Assembly (NCBI RefSeq): GCF_048569485.1
Contig: NW_027445236.1
Span: forward strand, 1 to 64,000
Source of the DNA: Anomaloglossus baeobatrachus
Taxonomy: Eukaryota > Chordata > Amphibia > Anura > Aromobatidae
Length of the DNA stretch: 64,000 nt
Direction: 5' to 3'
Below, piece by piece: positions 43,261-55,211 of the stretch. A program made the position numbers and the translations under genes. Below the pieces are notes generated by a model that worked only from the letters and a program-made list of their open reading frames with translations, did not search any database and had not been told where the DNA came from. Every line of letters starts with the position of its first letter. The stretch's first letter is position 1.

Positions 43261-43332
43261 AGCAGAGTGGCGCAGCGGAAGCGTGCTGGGCCCATAACCC
43301 AGAGGTCGATGGATCGAAACCATCCTCTGCTA
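43261..43332 (+). tRNA. Initiator tRNA-Met (CAT), unit 21
   Basis: No difference seen from unit 1. Confidence 0.97.
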
Positions 43333-43688
43333 ATTGATTCTTTTTATACAGGTCATCATTATATTTCTTCGATAAGACTGATATTGTGCTACATTGCAAC
43401 TTTCGTCTCCAAACTATTAAGGGGTTTTTTATTGCTTACCCCTCGGTTCTTCGTAGATATGTAAAGGGTTTGCTTGGAAGAGGTGTGCATGTATTTGTAA
43501 GCCACCCTTCACCTTTTAAACTCCTCCGATGATCTTCTACTATGGTAAAATGGAACTCACACTTTAAAAAAAAAAAGCAAGCTATTCTTACATAAAAATT
43601 GCCATATAGCATTGCAGCTTCATACCTGACATGATGAGAAAATCACCGTGAAGTGTGGCAAGAAACTAAAGGCAAACCTGTCATGCCA

Positions 43689-43761
43689 GGGGGATTAGCT
43701 CAAGTGGTAGAGCGCTCGCTTTGCATGCGAGAGGCAGCGGGATCGATGCCCGCATTCTCCA
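43689..43761 (+). tRNA. tRNA-Ala (TGC), unit 21
   Basis: No difference seen from unit 1. Confidence 0.96.
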
Positions 43762-43860
43762 AGAGTTATTTTTCACATGGTAGCAGTGATTGTCTTTTTA
43801 CCTCATGCTCAAAACTCCAACAGCTAAAACTAGGAGGCTTTCGATCAAGGCCAAAACGAG

Positions 43861-43946
43861 CCTTCGATAGCTCAGCTGGTAAAGTGGAGGACTGTAGAAG
43901 AAAGTTAGCAATCCTTAGGTCGCTGGTTCATTTCCGGCTCGAAGGA
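43861..43946 (+). tRNA. tRNA-Tyr (GTA), unit 21; T58, probably impaired
   Basis: No difference seen from unit 1. Confidence 0.83.
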
Positions 43947-44223
43947 GTTTTGCGCATTCTATCGGAAGGTTCATCGGGCTGGTAAACACAGCCCAGCTAT
44001 GCTCGTTCCGTCCACCTACAAACAGCTCTTCTAGAAAGGTCTCCTCCGTTGTACCTGAGGAGTGAGGAGATCAAAACGTAAGCACAAATCAACAGAGAGT
44101 TTTTTGTCTTCTCCGTAGATATGTAAAGGCTTTGCTTGGAAGAGGCGTGCATGTATTTGGAAGCCACCCTTCACCTTGTAAAGTCCTCCGATGATCTTCT
44201 ACTATGGCAACATGGAACTCACA

Positions 44224-44255
<32 letters not shown>

Positions 44256-44363
44256 ATTTCTTACAGAAAAAAAATACCATATAACAATGCAGCTTCTCAC
44301 CTGACATGATAAGAAAATCCCTATGAAGTGTGGCAAGAAACTAAAAGCACAAATGTCACGCCA

Positions 44364-44436
44364 GGGGAATTAGCTCAAGTGGTAGAGCGCTCGCTTCGCA
44401 TGTGAGAGGTAGCGGGATCGATGCCCGCATTCTCCA
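44364..44436 (+). tRNA. tRNA-Ala (CGC), unit 21
   Basis: No difference seen from unit 1. Confidence 0.96.
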
Positions 44437-44537
44437 AAGCTGATTTTTTTCACATGGTAGCAGTGATTTCCTTTTCACCTCATGCTCAAAACTCCAACAG
44501 CTAAAACTAGGAGGCTTTCAACCAAGGCCAAGACAAG

Positions 44538-44624
44538 CCTTCAATAGGTCAGCTGGTAGAGCCAAAGACTGTAGAAGTAAATTAGCAAATCCTTGGGTTG
44601 CTGGTTCATTTCCAGCTCGAAGGA
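44538..44624 (+). pseudogene. tRNA-Tyr relic, unit 22
   Basis: A27 type. Confidence 0.8.
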
Positions 44625-45055
44625 TGTTTGCGAATTCTATCGGAGGGCTCATCCTGCTAGTAAACACAGCCCAGCTATGCTCCATCTGTCCACCTACAAA
44701 CAGCTCTTCTAGAAGGGTCTCCTCCGTTCTACCTGAGGAGTTCAAAACGTAAGCACAAAGCAACAGAGAGTTTTTTGTTGGGAGAGCAGCTCCGCCGAAA
44801 GCTAACGTGGAACCTTTTACACCCCTAGTATGCTACTCGAGCCAAAGAGACCATTGCCCCTGAATAAACACAGCCCAGCTAAGCTGCTTCCGTCCACATA
44901 CAAAGAGCTCTTTTCCAAAGGTCTCCTCCATTCTAACTCGGGAGTTCAAAACGTAGGCAGCGAGCAACAGAGTTATTTGTCGGGAGAGCAATTGAAAGAC
45001 GACGTGGAACCTTCTTCACTCGTACATAGGCTGCTACTTAAGCAAAAAAGACCAT

Positions 45056-45129
45056 CGTCCCTGGGTGGGCTTGAACCACCATCCTTTCGGTTAACAGCCG
45101 AACGCGCTAACCAATTGCGCCACAGAGAC
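45056..45129 (-). tRNA. tRNA-Asn (GTT), unit 22
   Basis: No difference seen from unit 1. Confidence 0.96.
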
Positions 45130-45378
45130 GCAAACAGATCTTTCTACAGGAACTCTCAGCCAGGCAGGCCGGGCACAGGTTTCTCAGATCAACTTTTTAA
45201 CATAATATGACAAAAAGAAATCAGCAAAAACAAAGAGACAATTGCTGATGCTCAGGAGGACTCGAGGCGCCGACAATAAGCTCCTGCTGATGGATTCCAT
45301 CACAAAGACCAAATACATTTTAGCCACTTTTGAAAAGTCAGTCAATAAATAGACCTTCTCAACGAACAGACCACCGGC

Positions 45379-45450
45379 AGCAGAGTGGCGCAGCGGAAGC
45401 GTGCTGGGCCCATAACCCAGAGGTCGATGGATCGAAACCATCCTCTGCTA
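45379..45450 (+). tRNA. Initiator tRNA-Met (CAT), unit 22
   Basis: No difference seen from unit 1. Confidence 0.97.
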
Positions 45451-45806
45451 ATTGATTCTTTTTATACAGGTCATCATTATATTTCTTCGATAAGACTGAT
45501 ATTGTGCTACATTGCAACTTTCGTCTCCAAACTATTAAGGGGTTTTTTATTGCTTACCCCTCGGTTCTTCGTAGATATGTAAAGGGTTTGCTTGGAAGAG
45601 GTGTGCATGTATTTGTAAGCCACCCTTCACCTTTTAAACTCCTCCGATGATCTTCTACTATGGTAAAATGGAACTCACACTTTAAAAAAAAAAAGCAAGC
45701 TATTCTTACATAAAAATTGCCATATAGCATTGCAGCTTCATACCTGACATGATGAGAAAATCACCGTGAAGTGTGGCAAGAAACTAAAGGCAAACCTGTC
45801 ATGCCA

Positions 45807-45879
45807 GGGGGATTAGCTCAAGTGGTAGAGCGCTCGCTTTGCATGCGAGAGGCAGCGGGATCGATGCCCGCATTCTCCA
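45807..45879 (+). tRNA. tRNA-Ala (TGC), unit 22
   Basis: No difference seen from unit 1. Confidence 0.96.
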
Positions 45880-45978
45880 AGAGTTATTTTTCACATGGTA
45901 GCAGTGATTGTCTTTTTACCTCATGCTCAAAACTCCAACAGCTAAAACTAGGAGGCTTTCGATCAAGGCCAAAACGAG

Positions 45979-46064
45979 CCTTCGATAGCTCAGCTGGTAA
46001 AGTGGAGGACTGTAGAAGAAAGTTAGCAATCCTTAGGTCGCTGGTTCATTTCCGGCTCGAAGGA
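45979..46064 (+). tRNA. tRNA-Tyr (GTA), unit 22; T58, probably impaired
   Basis: No difference seen from unit 1. Confidence 0.83.
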
Positions 46065-46341
46065 GTTTTGCGCATTCTATCGGAAGGTTCATCGGGCTGG
46101 TAAACACAGCCCAGCTATGCTCGTTCCGTCCACCTACAAACAGCTCTTCTAGAAAGGTCTCCTCCGTTGTACCTGAGGAGTGAGGAGATCAAAACGTAAG
46201 CACAAATCAACAGAGAGTTTTTTGTCTTCTCCGTAGATATGTAAAGGCTTTGCTTGGAAGAGGCGTGCATGTATTTGGAAGCCACCCTTCACCTTGTAAA
46301 GTCCTCCGATGATCTTCTACTATGGCAACATGGAACTCACA

Positions 46342-46375
<34 letters not shown>

Positions 46376-46482
46376 TTTCTTACAGAAAAAAAATACCATA
46401 TAACAATGCAGCTTCTCACCTGACATGATAAGAAAATCCCTATGAAGTGTGGCAAGAAACTAAAAGCACAAATGTCACGCCA

Positions 46483-46555
46483 GGGGAATTAGCTCAAGTG
46501 GTAGAGCGCTCGCTTCGCATGTGAGAGGTAGCGGGATCGATGCCCGCATTCTCCA
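46483..46555 (+). tRNA. tRNA-Ala (CGC), unit 22
   Basis: No difference seen from unit 1. Confidence 0.96.
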
Positions 46556-46656
46556 AAGCTGATTTTTTTCACATGGTAGCAGTGATTTCCTTTTCACCTC
46601 ATGCTCAAAACTCCAACAGCTAAAACTAGGAGGCTTTCAACCAAGGCCAAGACAAG

Positions 46657-46743
46657 CCTTCAATAGGTCAGCTGGTAGAGCCAAAGACTGTAGAAGTAAA
46701 TTAGCAAATCCTTGGGTTGCTGGTTCATTTCCAGCTCGAAGGA
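46657..46743 (+). pseudogene. tRNA-Tyr relic, unit 23
   Basis: A27 type. Confidence 0.8.
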
Positions 46744-47174
46744 TGTTTGCGAATTCTATCGGAGGGCTCATCCTGCTAGTAAACACAGCCCAGCTATGCT
46801 CCATCTGTCCACCTACAAACAGCTCTTCTAGAAGGGTCTCCTCCGTTCTACCTGAGGAGTTCAAAACGTAAGCACAAAGCAACAGAGAGTTTTTTGTTGG
46901 GAGAGCAGCTCCGCCGAAAGCTAACGTGGAACCTTTTACACCCCTAGTATGCTACTCGAGCCAAAGAGACCATTGCCCCTGAATAAACACAGCCCAGCTA
47001 AGCTGCTTCCGTCCACATACAAAGAGCTCTTTTCCAAAGGTCTCCTCCATTCTAACTCGGGAGTTCAAAACGTAGGCAGCGAGCAACAGAGTTATTTGTC
47101 GGGAGAGCAATTGAAAGACGACGTGGAACCTTCTTCACTCGTACATAGGCTGCTACTTAAGCAAAAAAGACCAT

Positions 47175-47248
47175 CGTCCCTGGGTGGGCTTGAACCACCA
47201 TCCTTTCGGTTAACAGCCGAACGCGCTAACCAATTGCGCCACAGAGAC
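47175..47248 (-). tRNA. tRNA-Asn (GTT), unit 23
   Basis: No difference seen from unit 1. Confidence 0.96.
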
Positions 47249-47497
47249 GCAAACAGATCTTTCTACAGGAACTCTCAGCCAGGCAGGCCGGGCACAGGTT
47301 TCTCAGATCAACTTTTTAACATAATATGACAAAAAGAAATCAGCAAAAACAAAGAGACAATTGCTGATGCTCAGGAGGACTCGAGGCGCCGACAATAAGC
47401 TCCTGCTGATGGATTCCATCACAAAGACCAAATACATTTTAGCCACTTTTGAAAAGTCAGTCAATAAATAGACCTTCTCAACGAACAGACCACCGGC

Positions 47498-47569
47498 AGC
47501 AGAGTGGCGCAGCGGAAGCGTGCTGGGCCCATAACCCAGAGGTCGATGGATCGAAACCATCCTCTGCTA
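47498..47569 (+). tRNA. Initiator tRNA-Met (CAT), unit 23
   Basis: No difference seen from unit 1. Confidence 0.97.
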
Positions 47570-47925
47570 ATTGATTCTTTTTATACAGGTCATCATTATA
47601 TTTCTTCGATAAGACTGATATTGTGCTACATTGCAACTTTCGTCTCCAAACTATTAAGGGGTTTTTTATTGCTTACCCCTCGGTTCTTCGTAGATATGTA
47701 AAGGGTTTGCTTGGAAGAGGTGTGCATGTATTTGTAAGCCACCCTTCACCTTTTAAACTCCTCCGATGATCTTCTACTATGGTAAAATGGAACTCACACT
47801 TTAAAAAAAAAAAGCAAGCTATTCTTACATAAAAATTGCCATATAGCATTGCAGCTTCATACCTGACATGATGAGAAAATCACCGTGAAGTGTGGCAAGA
47901 AACTAAAGGCAAACCTGTCATGCCA

Positions 47926-47998
47926 GGGGGATTAGCTCAAGTGGTAGAGCGCTCGCTTTGCATGCGAGAGGCAGCGGGATCGATGCCCGCATTCTCCA
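47926..47998 (+). tRNA. tRNA-Ala (TGC), unit 23
   Basis: No difference seen from unit 1. Confidence 0.96.
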
Positions 47999-48097
47999 AG
48001 AGTTATTTTTCACATGGTAGCAGTGATTGTCTTTTTACCTCATGCTCAAAACTCCAACAGCTAAAACTAGGAGGCTTTCGATCAAGGCCAAAACGAG

Positions 48098-48183
48098 CCT
48101 TCGATAGCTCAGCTGGTAAAGTGGAGGACTGTAGAAGAAAGTTAGCAATCCTTAGGTCGCTGGTTCATTTCCGGCTCGAAGGA
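48098..48183 (+). tRNA. tRNA-Tyr (GTA), unit 23; T58, probably impaired
   Basis: No difference seen from unit 1. Confidence 0.83.
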
Positions 48184-48460
48184 GTTTTGCGCATTCTATC
48201 GGAAGGTTCATCGGGCTGGTAAACACAGCCCAGCTATGCTCGTTCCGTCCACCTACAAACAGCTCTTCTAGAAAGGTCTCCTCCGTTGTACCTGAGGAGT
48301 GAGGAGATCAAAACGTAAGCACAAATCAACAGAGAGTTTTTTGTCTTCTCCGTAGATATGTAAAGGCTTTGCTTGGAAGAGGCGTGCATGTATTTGGAAG
48401 CCACCCTTCACCTTGTAAAGTCCTCCGATGATCTTCTACTATGGCAACATGGAACTCACA

Positions 48461-48494
<34 letters not shown>

Positions 48495-48601
48495 TTTCTT
48501 ACAGAAAAAAAATACCATATAACAATGCAGCTTCTCACCTGACATGATAAGAAAATCCCTATGAAGTGTGGCAAGAAACTAAAAGCACAAATGTCACGCC
48601 A

Positions 48602-48674
48602 GGGGAATTAGCTCAAGTGGTAGAGCGCTCGCTTCGCATGTGAGAGGTAGCGGGATCGATGCCCGCATTCTCCA
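48602..48674 (+). tRNA. tRNA-Ala (CGC), unit 23
   Basis: No difference seen from unit 1. Confidence 0.96.
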
Positions 48675-48775
48675 AAGCTGATTTTTTTCACATGGTAGCA
48701 GTGATTTCCTTTTCACCTCATGCTCAAAACTCCAACAGCTAAAACTAGGAGGCTTTCAACCAAGGCCAAGACAAG

Positions 48776-48862
48776 CCTTCAATAGGTCAGCTGGTAGAGC
48801 CAAAGACTGTAGAAGTAAATTAGCAAATCCTTGGGTTGCTGGTTCATTTCCAGCTCGAAGGA
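48776..48862 (+). pseudogene. tRNA-Tyr relic, unit 24
   Basis: A27 type, the last of this type before the units 25-31 subfamily. Confidence 0.8.
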
Positions 48863-49293
48863 TGTTTGCGAATTCTATCGGAGGGCTCATCCTGCTAGTA
48901 AACACAGCCCAGCTATGCTCCATCTGTCCACCTACAAACAGCTCTTCTAGAAGGGTCTCCTCCGTTCTACCTGAGGAGTTCAAAACGTAAGCACAAAGCA
49001 ACAGAGAGTTTTTTGTTGGGAGAGCAGCTCCGCCGAAAGCTAACGTGGAACCTTTTACACCCCTAGTATGCTACTCGAGCCAAAGAGACCATTGCCCCTG
49101 AATAAACACAGCCCAGCTAAGCTGCTTCCGTCCACATACAAAGAGCTCTTTTCCAAAGGTCTCCTCCATTCTAACTCGGGAGTTCAAAACGTAGGCAGCG
49201 AGCAACAGAGTTATTTGTCGGGAGAGCAATTGAAAGACGACGTGGAACCTTCTTCACTCGTACATAGGCTGCTACTTAAGCAAAAAAGACCAT

Positions 49294-49367
49294 CGTCCCT
49301 GGGTGGGCTTGAACCACCATCCTTTCGGTTAACAGCCGAACGCGCTAACCAATTGCGCCACAGAGAC
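49294..49367 (-). tRNA. tRNA-Asn (GTT), unit 24
   Basis: No difference seen from unit 1. Confidence 0.96.
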
Positions 49368-49616
49368 GCAAACAGATCTTTCTACAGGAACTCTCAGCCA
49401 GGCAGGCCGGGCACAGGTTTCTCAGATCAACTTTTTAACATAATATGACAAAAAGAAATCAGCAAAAACAAAGAGACAATTGCTGATGCTCAGGAGGACT
49501 CGAGGCGCCGACAATAAGCTCCTGCTGATGGATTCCATCACAAAGACCAAATACATTTTAGCCACTTTTGAAAAGTCAGTCAATAAATAGACCTTCTCAA
49601 CGAACAGACCACCGGC

Positions 49617-49688
49617 AGCAGAGTGGCGCAGCGGAAGCGTGCTGGGCCCATAACCCAGAGGTCGATGGATCGAAACCATCCTCTGCTA
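49617..49688 (+). tRNA. Initiator tRNA-Met (CAT), unit 24
   Basis: No difference seen from unit 1. Confidence 0.97.
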
Positions 49689-50044
49689 ATTGATTCTTTT
49701 TATACAGGTCATCATTATATTTCTTCGATAAGACTGATATTGTGCTACATTGCAACTTTCGTCTCCAAACTATTAAGGGGTTTTTTATTGCTTACCCCTC
49801 GGTTCTTCGTAGATATGTAAAGGGTTTGCTTGGAAGAGGTGTGCATGTATTTGTAAGCCACCCTTCACCTTTTAAACTCCTCCGATGATCTTCTACTATG
49901 GTAAAATGGAACTCACACTTTAAAAAAAAAAAGCAAGCTATTCTTACATAAAAATTGCCATATAGCATTGCAGCTTCATACCTGACATGATGAGAAAATC
50001 ACCGTGAAGTGTGGCAAGAAACTAAAGGCAAACCTGTCATGCCA

Positions 50045-50117
50045 GGGGGATTAGCTCAAGTGGTAGAGCGCTCGCTTTGCATGCGAGAGGCAGCGGGATC
50101 GATGCCCGCATTCTCCA
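50045..50117 (+). tRNA. tRNA-Ala (TGC), unit 24
   Basis: No difference seen from unit 1. Confidence 0.96.
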
Positions 50118-50216
50118 AGAGTTATTTTTCACATGGTAGCAGTGATTGTCTTTTTACCTCATGCTCAAAACTCCAACAGCTAAAACTAGGAGGCTTTCGA
50201 TCAAGGCCAAAACGAG

Positions 50217-50302
50217 CCTTCGATAGCTCAGCTGGTAAAGTGGAGGACTGTAGAAGAAAGTTAGCAATCCTTAGGTCGCTGGTTCATTTCCGGCTCGAAG
50301 GA
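50217..50302 (+). tRNA. tRNA-Tyr (GTA), unit 24; T58, probably impaired
   Basis: No difference seen from unit 1. Confidence 0.83.
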
Positions 50303-50580
50303 GTTTTGCGCATTCTATCGGAAGGTTCATCGGGCTGGTAAACACAGCCCAGCTATGCTCGTTCCGTCCACCTACAAACAGCTCTTCTAGAAAGGTCTCC
50401 TCCGTTGTACCTGAGGAGTGAGGAGATCAAAACGTAAGCACAAATCAACAGAGAGTTTTTTGTCTTCTCCGTAGATATGTAAAGGCTTTGCTTGGAAGAG
50501 GCGTGCATGTATTTGGAAGCCACCCTTCACCTTGTAAAGTCCTCCGATGATCTTCTACTATGGCAACATGGAACTCACAC

Positions 50581-50611
<31 letters not shown>

Positions 50612-50718
50612 TTTCTTACAGAAAAAAAATACCATATAACAATGCAGCTTCTCACCTGACATGATAAGAAAATCCCTATGAAGTGTGGCAAGAAACTAAA
50701 AGCACAAATGTCACGCCA

Positions 50719-50791
50719 GGGGAATTAGCTCAAGTGGTAGAGCGCTCGCTTCGCATGTGAGAGGTAGCGGGATCGATGCCCGCATTCTCCA
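50719..50791 (+). tRNA. tRNA-Ala (CGC), unit 24
   Basis: No difference seen from unit 1. The upstream A-tract is the only one of 27 bases. Confidence 0.96.
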
Positions 50792-50892
50792 AAGCTGATT
50801 TTTTTCACATGGTAGCAGTGATTTCCTTTTCACCTCATGCTCAAAACTCCAACAGCTAAAACTAGGAGGCTTTCAACCAAGGCCAAGACAAG

Positions 50893-50979
50893 CCTTCAAT
50901 AGGTCAGCTGGTAGAGCCGAAGACTGTAGAAGTAAATTAGCAAATCCTTGGGTTGCTGGTTCATTTCCAGCTCGAAGGA
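50893..50979 (+). pseudogene. tRNA-Tyr relic, unit 25
   Basis: G27 type (G at 50919); start of the units 25-31 subfamily. Confidence 0.8.
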
Positions 50980-51410
50980 TGTTTGCGAATTCTATCGGAG
51001 GGCTCATCCTGCTAGTAAACACAGCCCAGCTATGCTCCATCTGTCCACCTACAAACAGCTCTTCTAGAAGGGTCTCCTCCGTTCTACCTGAGGAGTTCAA
51101 AACGTAAGCACAAAGCAACAGAGAGTTTTTTGTTGGGAGAGCAGCTCCGCCGAAAGCTAACGTGGAACCTTTTACACCCCTAGTATGCTACTCGAGCCAA
51201 AGAGACCATCGCCCCTGAATAAACACAGCCCAGCTAAGCTGCTTCCGTCCACATACAAAGAGCTCTTTTCCAAAGGTCTCCTCCATTCTAACTCGGGAGT
51301 TCAAAACGTAGGCAGCGAGCAACAGAGTTATTTGTCGGGAGAGCAATTGAAAGACGACGTGGAACCTTCTTCACTCGTACATAGGCTGCTACTTAAGCAA
51401 AAAAGACCAT

Positions 51411-51484
51411 CGTCCCTGGGTGGGCTTGAACCACCATCCTTTCGGTTAACAGCCGAACGCGCTAACCAATTGCGCCACAGAGAC
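51411..51484 (-). tRNA. tRNA-Asn (GTT), unit 25
   Basis: No difference seen from unit 1. Confidence 0.96.
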
Positions 51485-51733
51485 GCAAACAGATCTTTCT
51501 ACAGGAACTCTCAGCCAGGCAGGCCGGGCACAGGTTTCTCAGATCAACTTTTTAACATAATATGACAAAAAGAAATCAGCAAAAACAAAGAGACAATTGC
51601 TGATGCTCAGGAGGACTCGAGGCGCCGACAATAAGCTCCTGCTGATGGATTCCATCACAAAGACCAAATACATTTTAGCCACTTTTGAAAAGTCAGTCAA
51701 TAAATAGACCTTCTCAACGAACAGACCACCGGC

Positions 51734-51805
51734 AGCAGAGTGGCGCAGCGGAAGCGTGCTGGGCCCATAACCCAGAGGTCGATGGATCGAAACCATCCTC
51801 TGCTA
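51734..51805 (+). tRNA. Initiator tRNA-Met (CAT), unit 25
   Basis: No difference seen from unit 1. Confidence 0.97.
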
Positions 51806-52161
51806 ATTGATTCTTTTTATACAGGTCATCATTATATTTCTTCGATAAGACTGATATTGTGCTACATTGCAACTTTCGTCTCCAAACTATTAAGGGGTTT
51901 TTTATTGCTTACCCCTCGGTTCTTCGTAGATATGTAAAGGGTTTGCTTGGAAGAGGTGTGCATGTATTTGTAAGCCACCCTTCACCTTTTAAACTCCTCC
52001 GATGATCTTCTACTATGGTAAAATGGAACTCACACTTTAAAAAAAAAAAGCAAGCTATTCTTACATAAAAATTGCCATATAGCATTGCAGCTTCATACCT
52101 GACATGATGAGAAAATCACCGTGAAGTGTGGCAAGAAACTAAAGGCAAACCTGTCATGCCA

Positions 52162-52234
52162 GGGGGATTAGCTCAAGTGGTAGAGCGCTCGCTTTGCATG
52201 CGAGAGGCAGCGGGATCGATGCCCGCATTCTCCA
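52162..52234 (+). tRNA. tRNA-Ala (TGC), unit 25
   Basis: No difference seen from unit 1. Confidence 0.96.
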
Positions 52235-52333
52235 AGAGTTATTTTTCACATGGTAGCAGTGATTGTCTTTTTACCTCATGCTCAAAACTCCAACAGCTAA
52301 AACTAGGAGGCTTTCGATCAAGGCCAAAACGAG

Positions 52334-52419
52334 CCTTCGATAGCTCAGCTGGTAAAGTGGAGGACTGTAGAAGAAAGTTAGCAATCCTTAGGTCGCTGGT
52401 TCATTTCCGGCTCGAAGGA
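52334..52419 (+). tRNA. tRNA-Tyr (GTA), unit 25; T58, probably impaired
   Basis: No difference seen from unit 1. Confidence 0.83.
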
Positions 52420-52834
52420 GTTTTGCGCATTCTATCGGAAGGTTCATCGGGCTGGTAAACACAGCCCAGCTATGCTCGTTCCGTCCACCTACAAACAGCT
52501 CTTCTAGAAAGGTCTCCTCCGTTGTACCTGAGGAGTGAGGAGATCAAAACGTAAGCACAAATCAACAGAGAGTTTTTTGTCTTCTCCGTAGATATGTAAA
52601 GGCTTTGCTTGGAAGAGGCGTGCATGTATTTGGAAGCCACCCTTCACCTTGTAAAGTCCTCCGATGATCTTCTACTATGGCAACATGGAACTCACACTTA
52701 AAAAAAAAAAAAAAAAAAAAAAAAAGATTTCTTACAGAAAAAAAATACCATATAACAATGCAGCTTCTCACCTGACATGATAAGAAAATCCCTATGAAGT
52801 GTGGCAAGAAACTAAAAGCACAAATGTCACGCCA

Positions 52835-52907
52835 GGGGAATTAGCTCAAGTGGTAGAGCGCTCGCTTCGCATGTGAGAGGTAGCGGGATCGATGCCCGCA
52901 TTCTCCA
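52835..52907 (+). tRNA. tRNA-Ala (CGC), unit 25
   Basis: No difference seen from unit 1. Confidence 0.96.
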
Positions 52908-53008
52908 AAGCTGATTTTTTTCACATGGTAGCAGTGATTTCCTTTTCACCTCATGCTCAAAACTCCAACAGCTAAAACTAGGAGGCTTTCAACCAAGGCC
53001 AAGACAAG

Positions 53009-53095
53009 CCTTCAATAGGTCAGCTGGTAGAGCCGAAGACTGTAGAAGTAAATTAGCAAATCCTTGGGTTGCTGGTTCATTTCCAGCTCGAAGGA
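53009..53095 (+). pseudogene. tRNA-Tyr relic, unit 26
   Basis: G27 type. Confidence 0.8.
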
Positions 53096-53526
53096 TGTTT
53101 GCGAATTCTATCGGAGGGCTCATCCTGCTAGTAAACACAGCCCAGCTATGCTCCATCTGTCCACCTACAAACAGCTCTTCTAGAAGGGTCTCCTCCGTTC
53201 TACCTGAGGAGTTCAAAACGTAAGCACAAAGCAACAGAGAGTTTTTTGTTGGGAGAGCAGCTCCGCCGAAAGCTAACGTGGAACCTTTTACACCCCTAGT
53301 ATGCTACTCGAGCCAAAGAGACCATCGCCCCTGAATAAACACAGCCCAGCTAAGCTGCTTCCGTCCACATACAAAGAGCTCTTTTCCAAAGGTCTCCTCC
53401 ATTCTAACTCGGGAGTTCAAAACGTAGGCAGCGAGCAACAGAGTTATTTGTCGGGAGAGCAATTGAAAGACGACGTGGAACCTTCTTCACTCGTACATAG
53501 GCTGCTACTTAAGCAAAAAAGACCAT

Positions 53527-53600
53527 CGTCCCTGGGTGGGCTTGAACCACCATCCTTTCGGTTAACAGCCGAACGCGCTAACCAATTGCGCCACAGAGAC
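53527..53600 (-). tRNA. tRNA-Asn (GTT), unit 26
   Basis: No difference seen from unit 1. Confidence 0.96.
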
Positions 53601-53849
53601 GCAAACAGATCTTTCTACAGGAACTCTCAGCCAGGCAGGCCGGGCACAGGTTTCTCAGATCAACTTTTTAACATAATATGACAAAAAGAAATCAGCAAAA
53701 ACAAAGAGACAATTGCTGATGCTCAGGAGGACTCGAGGCGCCGACAATAAGCTCCTGCTGATGGATTCCATCACAAAGACCAAATACATTTTAGCCACTT
53801 TTGAAAAGTCAGTCAATAAATAGACCTTCTCAACGAACAGACCACCGGC

Positions 53850-53921
53850 AGCAGAGTGGCGCAGCGGAAGCGTGCTGGGCCCATAACCCAGAGGTCGATG
53901 GATCGAAACCATCCTCTGCTA
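53850..53921 (+). tRNA. Initiator tRNA-Met (CAT), unit 26
   Basis: No difference seen from unit 1. Confidence 0.97.
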
Positions 53922-54277
53922 ATTGATTCTTTTTATACAGGTCATCATTATATTTCTTCGATAAGACTGATATTGTGCTACATTGCAACTTTCGTCTCCA
54001 AACTATTAAGGGGTTTTTTATTGCTTACCCCTCGGTTCTTCGTAGATATGTAAAGGGTTTGCTTGGAAGAGGTGTGCATGTATTTGTAAGCCACCCTTCA
54101 CCTTTTAAACTCCTCCGATGATCTTCTACTATGGTAAAATGGAACTCACACTTTAAAAAAAAAAAGCAAGCTATTCTTACATAAAAATTGCCATATAGCA
54201 TTGCAGCTTCATACCTGACATGATGAGAAAATCACCGTGAAGTGTGGCAAGAAACTAAAGGCAAACCTGTCATGCCA

Positions 54278-54350
54278 GGGGGATTAGCTCAAGTGGTAGA
54301 GCGCTCGCTTTGCATGCGAGAGGCAGCGGGATCGATGCCCGCATTCTCCA
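54278..54350 (+). tRNA. tRNA-Ala (TGC), unit 26
   Basis: No difference seen from unit 1. Confidence 0.96.
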
Positions 54351-54449
54351 AGAGTTATTTTTCACATGGTAGCAGTGATTGTCTTTTTACCTCATGCTCA
54401 AAACTCCAACAGCTAAAACTAGGAGGCTTTCGATCAAGGCCAAAACGAG

Positions 54450-54535
54450 CCTTCGATAGCTCAGCTGGTAAAGTGGAGGACTGTAGAAGAAAGTTAGCAA
54501 TCCTTAGGTCGCTGGTTCATTTCCGGCTCGAAGGA
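54450..54535 (+). tRNA. tRNA-Tyr (GTA), unit 26; T58, probably impaired
   Basis: No difference seen from unit 1. Confidence 0.83.
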
Positions 54536-54950
54536 GTTTTGCGCATTCTATCGGAAGGTTCATCGGGCTGGTAAACACAGCCCAGCTATGCTCGTTCCGT
54601 CCACCTACAAACAGCTCTTCTAGAAAGGTCTCCTCCGTTGTACCTGAGGAGTGAGGAGATCAAAACGTAAGCACAAATCAACAGAGAGTTTTTTGTCTTC
54701 TCCGTAGATATGTAAAGGCTTTGCTTGGAAGAGGCGTGCATGTATTTGGAAGCCACCCTTCACCTTGTAAAGTCCTCCGATGATCTTCTACTATGGCAAC
54801 ATGGAACTCACACTTAAAAAAAAAAAAAAAAAAAAAAAAAAGATTTCTTACAGAAAAAAAATACCATATAACAATGCAGCTTCTCACCTGACATGATAAG
54901 AAAATCCCTATGAAGTGTGGCAAGAAACTAAAAGCACAAATGTCACGCCA

Positions 54951-55023
54951 GGGGAATTAGCTCAAGTGGTAGAGCGCTCGCTTCGCATGTGAGAGGTAGC
55001 GGGATCGATGCCCGCATTCTCCA
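54951..55023 (+). tRNA. tRNA-Ala (CGC), unit 26
   Basis: No difference seen from unit 1. Confidence 0.96.
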
Positions 55024-55124
55024 AAGCTGATTTTTTTCACATGGTAGCAGTGATTTCCTTTTCACCTCATGCTCAAAACTCCAACAGCTAAAACTAGGAG
55101 GCTTTCAACCAAGGCCAAGACAAG

Positions 55125-55211
55125 CCTTCAATAGGTCAGCTGGTAGAGCCGAAGACTGTAGAAGTAAATTAGCAAATCCTTGGGTTGCTGGTTCATTTCC
55201 AGCTCGAAGGA
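55125..55211 (+). pseudogene. tRNA-Tyr relic, unit 27
   Basis: G27 type. Confidence 0.8.

Noticed and set aside
1-50862. A second higher-order repeat pairing units 1-4 with units 20-23
   Set aside because: A-tract lengths agree (29, 28, 29, 29), but these are the commonest values, and the unit 3 private base is absent from unit 22, so support is too weak.
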